From Candidatus Magasanikbacteria bacterium RIFCSPHIGHO2_02_FULL_47_14 (lineage in GTDB: Bacteria > Patescibacteriota > Patescibacteriia > Magasanikbacterales > UBA922), in contig MFQB01000005.1 of NCBI GenBank assembly GCA_001784275.1, forward strand, positions 1-8,558: a stretch of 8,558 bases of DNA. The letters are read 5' to 3'. How positions within the stretch are numbered: position 1 is the first letter of the stretch; every line of letters begins with the position of its first letter. Below the pieces are notes generated by a model, which was given only the letters and a program-made list of their open reading frames with translations, did not search any database and was not told the origin of the DNA. Position numbers and translations under genes: made by a program. Of this stretch, positions 1 to 6,209 are shown in pieces.

Positions 1-753
1 TGACCCGTTAGAAATACACCGGATCTCTTGAAAAATATCTTCAGGCTTCTTGGGCGCGGCCTGTAAGTAGTTGTGTTCAATCCAATAAAAATCTTGGGTA
101 ATTATTTCAACCAAAGCATTGACGTCCCCGCCACTTTCCAACATGGCAGCGGCTTCAGTGAGACGGAGGCGGTAGACATTGGTAAAGCTGGGTCGTGTCG
201 GCTGACGGAGGACGTCCAGGTCAACTTTGGAAATTTGTTTCTTTGCGTATCTTTGAACCCAGGTCGTAAACCAGTCGTCATCAGCACTGGTTAAAAGGGA
301 ATCAACTGTATACCCGACTCCTTGTCGTCCTGCAGCCTCAATAAGATGAAGGAGGCGTGAAACCAACTCTTCCGGGGACAAGTCACCCGGCGTGACGTCT
401 TCTTCGGCTTTTGCTGCGTCAACAAATGCATGAAACGCAACGAGATACTGTTCAAAAAATTCTTTCCCAAATTCACGACGTCTTTCCAGCTCTTCAAACA
501 ACTTCTGGCGAAGCATGCGCATGTCGTTCACCGGCCAATGCCAGTCAAACTCACGGTCTACAGCCCAATTATGAAAACAACACCCAAAGGGAAAGGTATA
601 CTTCGCATATCGGCTACTCAGGGTTGTAGCAAAAAAACCCTGAACAAAAATAGGTAACATGTACCCGCCATAATGCTTGTGAAATTGCGGATCGGTTATG
701 TGATCTTTAAAATGCTGCAACAGCCGTATCCGATCGCCCGAGTTATGATACAT
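1..753 (-). CDS. Probable PEP-synthase-like (PEP-utilising family) protein, N-terminal part, cut by window edge
   Basis: An open frame runs from an ATG at 753 to base 1 with no stop (251 codons), so the C-terminus lies outside the window. The visible part is helical, soluble-looking and rich in Trp, His and aromatic residues, with no signal peptide or membrane segment. A segment near residues 185-190 (PTRPSF) and another at 221-229 (DFYWIEHNY) resemble the helical region of CPR proteins annotated as PEP-utilising enzymes or PEP-synthase-like. That match is from memory and is tentative. No ATP-grasp or phosphohistidine motif is visible; these would normally lie further on. The start is supported by GAGAGGAG at 769-776, but its spacing to the ATG is long (15 bases). 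The gene follows a terminator, so it is probably its own transcription unit. The existence of the gene is far surer than its function. Confidence 0.6.
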   Translation of the reverse strand, partial: MYHNSGDRIRLLQHFKDHITDPQFHKHYGGYMLPIFVQGFFATTLSSRYAKYTFPFGCCFHNWAVDREFDWHWPVNDMRMLRQKLFEELERRREFGKEFFEQYLVAFHAFVDAAKAEEDVTPGDLSPEELVSRLLHLIEAAGRQGVGYTVDSLLTSADDDWFTTWVQRYAKKQISKVDLDVLRQPTRPSFTNVYRLRLTEAAAMLESGGDVNALVEIITQDFYWIEHNYLQAAPKKPEDIFQEIRCISNGS

Positions 754-768
754 AGAAATATGCAGAAA

Positions 769-776
769 CTCCTCTC
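769..776 (-). promoter_or_regulatory. Shine-Dalgarno sequence for the left-edge gene
   Basis: The minus strand reads GAGAGGAG here, a strong match to the anti-SD sequence. It lies 15 bases before the ATG at 753, longer than the usual 5-9. Either spacing is relaxed or translation begins at a non-ATG codon slightly upstream; an in-frame ATT lies two codons before the ATG. Confidence 0.5.
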
Positions 777-784
777 AGTAAACT

Positions 785-832
785 ATAAAAACCCCAAAAA
801 AGTCAAACCCCACCGCGAGCAAGGGGTGGGGT
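785..832 (-). terminator. Rho-independent terminator after the small membrane protein gene
   Basis: On the minus strand an 8-bp GC-rich stem is formed by ACCCCACC (825-832) and GGTGGGGT (807-814) around a 10-base loop. It is followed by T-rich sequence: TTTTTT at 796-801 and TTTTT at 787-791. It starts 17 bases past the TAA of the 850-1209 gene and separates that gene from the one at 753. The first T-run is offset from the stem by five bases (TTGAC), slightly imperfect for an intrinsic terminator. Confidence 0.8.
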
Positions 833-849
833 GATATGATGCAAGAAAG

Positions 850-1209
850 TTACTTCTTCTTTCCTTCGGTGGCCTTGGTCTTTGACTTTGATGACTTTTG
901 TCGTTCGTTATTTTTAATTTTTTCTTCCAGCTTGTTCACTAACTTTCCCACCACAAACTTTTCCGCGAGTCCTGCCATCATCGAGCTGACGACTCCCATA
1001 TTTTTGGAAACATGATCGATTTTTTCTCTCATGAACTGAACCGCTTCGTTGATCAGCTCAAGCTTGTGTGTCACCGTTTCAATGATACGATTGGCATTCC
1101 GCAACATCCGTGCGGCCTGATACAATAACCAACACAGAAAAAAAGTAAACCACACGACACAGATAGCCAAGATAACGTAGAGAAGATCCTGACTGGTGCT
1201 TAATATCAT
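850..1209 (-). CDS. Small single-pass membrane protein with coiled coil and lysine-rich tail, unknown function
   Basis: The product is 119 residues from the ATG at 1209. Residues about 9-31 form one strongly hydrophobic membrane helix (DLLYVILAICVVWFTFFLC). A mostly helical segment follows, probably coiled coil (about 35-100), and the last 20 or so residues are a Lys/Ser-rich basic tail. The layout suggests an inner-membrane anchor with a cytoplasmic helical rod, loosely like DUF948-type proteins, though I cannot assign a family. I chose this start because GGAGGG lies at 1213-1218, three bases before it. Two upstream in-frame starts (TTG at 1254, ATG at 1224) have no such support and would place charged residues before the helix. 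A promoter lies upstream and a terminator follows closely, so the gene can be transcribed alone as well as by read-through from radA. Confidence 0.75.
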   Translation of the reverse strand: MILSTSQDLLYVILAICVVWFTFFLCWLLYQAARMLRNANRIIETVTHKLELINEAVQFMREKIDHVSKNMGVVSSMMAGLAEKFVVGKLVNKLEEKIKNNERQKSSKSKTKATEGKKK

Positions 1210-1212
1210 ACG

Positions 1213-1218
1213 CCCTCC
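1213..1218 (-). promoter_or_regulatory. Shine-Dalgarno sequence that decides the start at 1209
   Basis: The minus strand reads GGAGGG three bases before the ATG at 1209. It would lie inside the coding region if either upstream in-frame start (1254 or 1224) were used, so it argues for the shorter 119-residue product. Confidence 0.65.
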
Positions 1219-1277
1219 GTTCATCTTACACCGAGCGATGAAAGATGACGACAAAAGAAGTAATTAAAGGTAACAAC

Positions 1278-1307
1278 AGTATAACACAACATTGTCGTAC
1301 GTGACAA
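1278..1307 (-). promoter_or_regulatory. Sigma70-type promoter for the small membrane protein gene
   Basis: The minus strand has a -35 box TTGTCA (1302-1307, one mismatch to TTGACA), an 18-base spacer and a -10 box TATACT (1278-1283, one mismatch). The -10 is preceded by TGT, making an extended -10. Transcription would start near 1271, giving a leader of about 60 bases before the ATG at 1209. It lies in the 135-base gap after radA, the longest gene-free stretch here. An inverted repeat TTGTC-N6-GACAA (1292-1307) overlaps the -35 and spacer and could be an operator. Confidence 0.6.
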
Positions 1308-1344
1308 AATTTGTGGACAATCTGTTGATAGCAACCCCTTGTAT

Positions 1345-2694
1345 CTATACATGTGAAATCAACTCTTCAATATTTTTCACTCCGACGACCTGAATCGCCG
1401 CCTTCTTTTTCTCCTTTGCATTAAACCGACTTGTAATAACTCGCTTCATGCCAATGTGCTCACATTCTTTCAGTCGTTTTTCGTACAGTCGCACAGAACG
1501 AACCTCGCCCCCCAGTCCAACCTCTCCAAATGCTGCAAGGTCATTACCAAGTATTTTATTTTTAAATGCAGATGCAACCGCCAAACAGATGGCCAGATCT
1601 GCGGCCGGCTCGTTCGCCTTCACACCGCCAACCACATTGATATGCACATCGTACTGCCCAAGCGGAAGTCCAACCCGTCGCTCCAGCACAGCAATCAGCA
1701 CGTGCAAACGATTGATATCAAAGCCGCTTGCCTTGCGTACCGGGTACCCAAACGTTGTCTTATTTACAAGGGCCTGGACTTCAACCAACAACGGCCGCGT
1801 TCCTTCCATGAGGCACGTCACGACACTTCCGGACATACCCTCTCCCCGCTCTTCCAACAACAATGCAGACGGATTTGGAACCTCAACAAGGCCATGCTCG
1901 TCCATGGTAAACATCCCAACCTCGTCAGTGGAGCCAAACCGATTTTTTACTGCACGCAACAGTCGCATGGTATGAAACCGATCGCCCTCGAGATATAACA
2001 CGGTATCGACGAGGTGCTCCAGTGTGCGCGGTCCGGCCATTGTTCCGTCTTTGGTTACATGTCCAATAATAATAATTGCCGTGCGACTCGACTTTGCGCA
2101 AGCAAGCAACTTCACTGCACACGCCCGGACCTGACTGACATTCCCCGGTTCGCCCTCAACCTCTTCAGAATACATCGTTTGAATAGAATCTATGACCGCA
2201 ACCGCCGGTTTGTGCGCCATGAGTGTTGCAATAATCGTCTCAACATTGGTTTCATTGGCAATCTGTACAGACTGTTTCTGTGACTTCGCCATGAGCCGAT
2301 CTGCTCGCAATTTTATTTGTTCTACCGACTCTTCTCCGGATATATATAACGTCTGAGGTATCATCAGTGCGAGCTGCAGCGCAAGCGTTGATTTGCCAAT
2401 TCCAGGTTCACCGCCGAGTAAGATAAAACTTCCCGGCACAACTCCACCGCCCAATATTCTGTCGACCTCACTGATCGTTGTTTGTAAACGTTGAAGGTCC
2501 TTTCCCTGAATATCTGCTAACGCTTGGAGCATAGCACCGGGTCGATTTGTAGCAACCGCCTTTCGCGCATCCTGCGGGGCGGACACCGTCTCCTTTAAGG
2601 TCCCCCACTTACCACATTCCAAACACCGACCGACCCACTTTTGAAACTGCGCGCCACAGGACTGACATTCAAAAAGGGAGGTATTTTTAGCCAT
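1345..2694 (-). CDS. radA: DNA repair protein RadA (Sms), branch-migration ATPase
   Basis: RadA is a RecA-related ATPase that extends heteroduplex DNA during recombination, repair and natural transformation. At 449 residues this is normal full length. An N-terminal four-cysteine zinc finger is present (C10, C13, C24, C27). The Walker A loop GGEPGIGKST lies at 94-103, and the Walker B strand ends at D169 in AVAVIDS. The RadA signature KNRFG is at 250-254, with GHVTKDG at 211-217. The C-terminal Lon-like domain contains VVGGVKANEPAADLAI (354-369). No key motif is missing, so the protein should be active. It starts at an ATG 24 bases after the pilin/peptidase gene with no clear Shine-Dalgarno sequence, as expected for an internal operon gene. 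No terminator is visible after its TAG, so read-through to the 850-1209 gene is possible. Confidence 0.97.
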   Translation of the reverse strand: MAKNTSLFECQSCGAQFQKWVGRCLECGKWGTLKETVSAPQDARKAVATNRPGAMLQALADIQGKDLQRLQTTISEVDRILGGGVVPGSFILLGGEPGIGKSTLALQLALMIPQTLYISGEESVEQIKLRADRLMAKSQKQSVQIANETNVETIIATLMAHKPAVAVIDSIQTMYSEEVEGEPGNVSQVRACAVKLLACAKSSRTAIIIIGHVTKDGTMAGPRTLEHLVDTVLYLEGDRFHTMRLLRAVKNRFGSTDEVGMFTMDEHGLVEVPNPSALLLEERGEGMSGSVVTCLMEGTRPLLVEVQALVNKTTFGYPVRKASGFDINRLHVLIAVLERRVGLPLGQYDVHINVVGGVKANEPAADLAICLAVASAFKNKILGNDLAAFGEVGLGGEVRSVRLYEKRLKECEHIGMKRVITSRFNAKEKKKAAIQVVGVKNIEELISHV

Positions 2695-2718
2695 ACGACG
2701 TAATCAAATTTCTTGGAA

Positions 2719-4284
2719 TCATCGACACAACGGGCCGCTGTATTGAAAATGCGCAGGGTCTTTAAATCCCATTCCCCACTTCAAAAACCCGTCGCGCGTA
2801 AGGATCGCAACTGCGGCCTGTGGAATATTCGTATTTGTTCCATATGGATTATGCGGATAGTCAATATCAAAGGCCAGCCCCCAGGCATGTGTTCCTTTCG
2901 CAACCCAATGGGAAATGGTTCCACGGACTTTTCGCTCAACACCATTCTTGTCAGAATACGAACTCTCACCGCTTTCTGCCAATTTTTTCTTTAATAAATT
3001 TGCCTTTGCAGTCACAGCAATGCCGCCACCCCCGTTGCCGATTCCATATTTCACACCAAATCGATCGATAAAGTTACGGTCAGATCCGTGACCATAGGCC
3101 GACCACGCGCCGCTGGCTCTAATAGGATCGTATGGTTTTTTATTTGAACCTATATGTCCCGCTGTATCCAAAAGATGTTTTCTCCATTCAATAATTGTCG
3201 CGTCGTTTGATCGAGCGAGTTCGTCAAAACGACTCTGCAGCTCGGCGGCAATTAACTTATGAACGTTGATACAATGGCTTGGTCCAAACAAACATGCTTT
3301 TCCGATACTATTATCCAGTATTTTCTGGTCTTTGCCGAATGTATTGAAAAAACAAACATCTTTCGTCGACAACTCGACTGTCTCATTGGTTCCGGGAATT
3401 GTCCACTGTGTACCACTTCCGGAAAAAGACGCCTGCTCGTCAGAACCAACATCGCCATGTAAAAGAAAATCAGCGATGTCTTCTCGTTCCACAAACTTTA
3501 CTTTTAAACTTTTAAACTGAACGAGATTGGGGTTCACCATGTACAAAATCGAATATGACGTCACGGCAATAATTAACCCGATGATAGCGGCGCCAATAGT
3601 TTCTTTTCCGTGAGTTACCTTGTCCGACTCACCGCGGGACATGACCATGATAATAGCGCCATCAAGAATTTTTACGATTGCCACAACCACAACCACGGCG
3701 ATAAAGTACTTATAGAGTGCTGCAATATATTCTCCTAAAAAAGGAATGTGTAAAAAAGTTACCCCGTCCTCTTTGAAAACCCGCGGTTCAGAAAAAGAGA
3801 CACCGGGAATGGAAATCTGGGTTACCGGTTTATTAAACACGAGCTGCTGAATTTCATCTGCAGCCAAATTTTTATCCGTTAAAAAATCACCGGCAGATGC
3901 CTCGCGAGGCTGAATTGGATATTGTGGCCCACGGATACTGCTTTGGCAATAGTCCAAGTCGTATGTTTTATATCCACCACCAACACACTCCCATGTCTCT
4001 CCTGCCTGCGTCCCATATTCGTTTGCACAGTCTGCATTATCGTCGCAGTCACAAAAATTATCGTCGGCCTCTTCCTTTGAGCTGTCTTCACAGTCGTTCG
4101 AATGACACTCAGGATTGCCACACCCGGCGTCAGTAAAAGAGTTACATTCGACTGCGCAGGCCATGCCCATCGCTAAATCATGTTGGACATTTGCTCCAGG
4201 TACTTGAACAGCGTAGGCCGGCAGTATGCCAACGGGAAGTATCCCAAAAAGAAACAGCAAGAGAGAAAGAAAAAAACTCCGCAT
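2719..4284 (-). CDS. Secreted fusion: Cys-rich module, VirB2-like two-helix pilin segment, C-terminal M15-type zinc peptidase
   Basis: The product is 521 residues. A signal peptide covers about 1-25 (hydrophobic core, AYA cleavage-like site). Residues 43-113 are acidic and hold ten cysteines (43, 47, 55, 60, 65, 78, 80, 86, 100, 113). Two membrane helices follow (about 189-215 and 229-250) joined by a short polar loop. The second ends in SYSILYMVNPNLVQF, the pattern of VirB2/TrbC-like CPR pilin proteins. The C-terminal region (about 340-521) carries H466-x6-D473 in THAWGLAFDID and D509-x-x-H512 in DPAHFQY. These match the zinc ligands (H, D, H) and catalytic acid of M15 peptidases, closest to M15C endolysin-type L-Ala-D-Glu endopeptidases or VanY-type carboxypeptidases. 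It would act outside the membrane on peptidoglycan. Four more cysteines (311, 331, 338, 520) flank this domain. It starts 4 bases after the DsbA-like gene, a likely partner. VirB2 proteins are usually about 100 residues, so this is an unusual fusion. Confidence 0.85.
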   Translation of the reverse strand: MRSFFLSLLLFLFGILPVGILPAYAVQVPGANVQHDLAMGMACAVECNSFTDAGCGNPECHSNDCEDSSKEEADDNFCDCDDNADCANEYGTQAGETWECVGGGYKTYDLDYCQSSIRGPQYPIQPREASAGDFLTDKNLAADEIQQLVFNKPVTQISIPGVSFSEPRVFKEDGVTFLHIPFLGEYIAALYKYFIAVVVVVAIVKILDGAIIMVMSRGESDKVTHGKETIGAAIIGLIIAVTSYSILYMVNPNLVQFKSLKVKFVEREDIADFLLHGDVGSDEQASFSGSGTQWTIPGTNETVELSTKDVCFFNTFGKDQKILDNSIGKACLFGPSHCINVHKLIAAELQSRFDELARSNDATIIEWRKHLLDTAGHIGSNKKPYDPIRASGAWSAYGHGSDRNFIDRFGVKYGIGNGGGGIAVTAKANLLKKKLAESGESSYSDKNGVERKVRGTISHWVAKGTHAWGLAFDIDYPHNPYGTNTNIPQAAVAILTRDGFLKWGMGFKDPAHFQYSGPLCR

Positions 4285-4288
4285 AACA

Positions 4289-4951
4289 TTACTGAAGATT
4301 TAACTGGTCTCGTAATCCAAGTAAGGTCACCCAACCTTCTTTTGTGGATGGTGCCTCGACTTGTTTATTATTAATAAAAAATGTAGGGACTGACTGAATA
4401 TCAAGCGCCTTGGCCAGTGTTTCATTTTTCTGAATAAAGACCTCCGCATCCGGTGAAACGAGACACTCATCAAATTTCTTTTGATTTATCTCTATTTGCT
4501 CAATCATGGTCTGTAAAACTTCGAGCGAGAGATCATAGTTGTTCACCAATGCTAACTTCTCAAATTCAGTAAACTTTTCTTGTTCGTTGGCACAATACCC
4601 ATAGACATGAACCTGACGACTTTGATATGGAAACCGTGTAATCGGCAACCCCTTCCACACCAGCTTTATCCTGCCGGGATACTCCTCGAACAACTCTTCA
4701 AATATGTCGTGCTGGATTTTGCATCCCTGACACCCAAAATCTTCAAAGGCAACGACCGTTACGGCAGCGCGTTTGTCACCGATAACCGGATCCTTTGGAA
4801 AGAGTGGAATCTGAAATTCTTTTTTCTCAGGTTCTTCCAGCGATACTTCAGGATATAGCGGCTCATACTGGAGATACCTCACAAAAAATGCGATCCCGCT
4901 CACGATGATTGCCGGAACAAAAATGAGTAGTAAATGACGTGTTTTCATCAT
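4289..4951 (-). CDS. Membrane-anchored DsbA/BdbD-like thiol-disulfide oxidoreductase
   Basis: This thioredoxin-fold protein is expected to make disulfides in exported proteins. An N-terminal membrane anchor is followed by a linker and a DsbA-like domain. Numbering from the TTG at 4960, the anchor is about 10-29, the active site is C77-Q-G-C80 in FEDFGCQGCK, and the cis-proline is P192 in SVPTFFIN. A helical insertion between them holds C123 and C166, possibly a structural disulfide. The domain order fits the DsbA/BdbD (Thioredoxin_4) family. I placed the start at ATG 4951, five bases after the propeller gene. A TTG at 4960 would overlap that gene's stop and is weaker; another ATG follows at 4948. 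No Shine-Dalgarno sequence is visible, so translational coupling is likely. Its probable client is the 14-cysteine protein encoded directly downstream. No DsbB or VKOR partner gene is in the window. Confidence 0.9.
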   Translation of the reverse strand: MMKTRHLLLIFVPAIIVSGIAFFVRYLQYEPLYPEVSLEEPEKKEFQIPLFPKDPVIGDKRAAVTVVAFEDFGCQGCKIQHDIFEELFEEYPGRIKLVWKGLPITRFPYQSRQVHVYGYCANEQEKFTEFEKLALVNNYDLSLEVLQTMIEQIEINQKKFDECLVSPDAEVFIQKNETLAKALDIQSVPTFFINNKQVEAPSTKEGWVTLLGLRDQLNLQ

Positions 4952-4956
4952 AGGTT

Positions 4957-6177
4957 TCAAAGAGAGACACGAAACAGCCCGGGCTGTTGTTTATCGGTAA
5001 AATAAACGGTTTGGGTCTTTTCATCCACAGATATGGAATCAACAACATGCGACTCTGAGAGAGGGACCTCAATTTGCGCACCGGTCAATACATCAATTTT
5101 CATAAGCCGATCCGGGGTGCCATCAGCCAGAGCCGGCGAAAATCCTGACCCCGCATCAAGTTCTGTTGGTACGGCACAGTACACGGTTCGCTCGCCTGCA
5201 AAGGCACACTTGTCTGACCAGGTATTCAGATTCAAGACGCGACGATTTGTACCCATGGTTTGTGGATCGGCATTCACAATCCACAGCTCGGGTTTAAAAT
5301 CAGTGCGCGCACTATAGACACTATAGAGAAGTTGGTTTCCGGTGGGAGACCACTTTGTTTCAAGGCCTCGACCCTCAACCACAATCGCGGGAAAATTTTC
5401 ACCATTTAATCCAACAAACAACACTTGCTGTCTATCTGCACCCAGCGGATCCCCTGTTCGAGAGAGAGCCACAACCTGCCTGTTGGGAGACCAGTCAACA
5501 ATAACCTTATCGGCATTCTCTCCAAGCGGTTCAACCAACTGAATATTTGATCCGCTGACGTTTGTCGTAACTAACCACCTGTTGTCCGGAGACAACCCAA
5601 TGCTTTTTGCAGCGATTTGATCCGCTTGACGTGAAAACGAAAAGTCTTCCCAATGTTTTGGCAAGGTCACCTGTTCTCCGGAGTCGAAGTTATAATAAAT
5701 GTTCGAACCGTCCGGGTACTCTAATACCGCCGCATTATTTTGTTGTGCCCAGACAACGTTCTCGACATTATAAAAAATAGTATCGCTCAACTGCTGCATA
5801 TTGCCGCCTGCATCAACTCGATAAAATCGCCCATCCAACTCATTATAGAAAGAAACCGCATTATTTGAGTCTACTCGAGCGCCGGTAACTTGGTCTTCAA
5901 CAATCCGTTTCAGCTTTGACTCTTCCTGTGCGGCAGGAGCTACCTGGACACCGGGTGCAACACCATCAGTCAGTGGAAGCTGTTGTGATGGTCCAACCGT
6001 TGGACGAGTAAGCGCCCCCTCTTCTGCCTCGGGAAACTCCACTTCACCGGATGGTTGCTCTTCAGAGATTGGTTGCGGCCCGATTTTTCCGGCAAAAAAG
6101 ACCCAATACAACAAAAGCGCGATACCAATGGTCGCAAGAATGAATAAAATGATTAGGACGAGGCGTTTTTTATCCAT
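4957..6177 (-). CDS. Membrane-anchored TolB/WD40-like beta-propeller protein
   Basis: The product is 406 residues. Residues 6-28 form an N-terminal membrane helix after MDKKR, so the bulk should sit outside the membrane. A Pro/Glu/Gln-rich linker (about 33-88) leads to a beta-rich domain (about 95-405). PD40/TolB-type blade motifs are visible: LSPDNRWLVTT (195-205), WSPNRQVVALS (229-239) and WSPTGNQLLYSVY (276-288). Other blades are more diverged. C324 and C334 could form a disulfide, which would suit the oxidoreductase gene that follows. Such propellers are usually binding platforms; no catalytic motif is seen. The gene begins 32 bases after the coiled-coil gene and ends just before the DsbA-like gene. 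The fold is well supported, but its ligand or partner is unknown. Confidence 0.85.
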   Translation of the reverse strand: MDKKRLVLIILFILATIGIALLLYWVFFAGKIGPQPISEEQPSGEVEFPEAEEGALTRPTVGPSQQLPLTDGVAPGVQVAPAAQEESKLKRIVEDQVTGARVDSNNAVSFYNELDGRFYRVDAGGNMQQLSDTIFYNVENVVWAQQNNAAVLEYPDGSNIYYNFDSGEQVTLPKHWEDFSFSRQADQIAAKSIGLSPDNRWLVTTNVSGSNIQLVEPLGENADKVIVDWSPNRQVVALSRTGDPLGADRQQVLFVGLNGENFPAIVVEGRGLETKWSPTGNQLLYSVYSARTDFKPELWIVNADPQTMGTNRRVLNLNTWSDKCAFAGERTVYCAVPTELDAGSGFSPALADGTPDRLMKIDVLTGAQIEVPLSESHVVDSISVDEKTQTVYFTDKQQPGLFRVSL

Positions 6178-6209
6178 ACGAACGTATTTGTTTAATTCTA
6201 ATTATTACC

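Noticed and set aside
1210..1254. Longer 134-residue version of the small membrane protein starting at TTG 1254 (or ATG 1224).
   Set aside because: The strong GGAGGG just before ATG 1209 fits the shorter product, and the extension would sit over that ribosome-binding site.
1312..1320. Single DnaA-box-like sequence TTGTCCACA on the minus strand downstream of radA.
   Set aside because: It differs from TTATCCACA at one base, occurs once, and has no cluster, AT-rich unwinding region or replication gene nearby.
1324..1335. Short hairpin GTTG-ATAG-CAAC just after the radA stop.
   Set aside because: The stem is only 4 bp with no T-run after it, so it is not a convincing terminator.
1448..1998. Two overlapping plus-strand open frames of 175 and 180 codons inside radA.
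   Set aside because: They lie opposite a fully conserved radA coding region, overlap each other in different frames and show no recognisable motif.
2845..2880. Possible frameshift or assembly join producing the pilin-peptidase fusion.
   Set aside because: The frame is continuous over 521 codons, composition is even, and the linker between the membrane segment and peptidase reads as normal protein. No sign of an error is visible in the sequence.
6178..6209. AT-rich gap before the propeller gene containing TAGAAT, which resembles a -10 box.
   Set aside because: No acceptable -35 lies 16-18 bases upstream; AT-rich gaps give such matches by chance.
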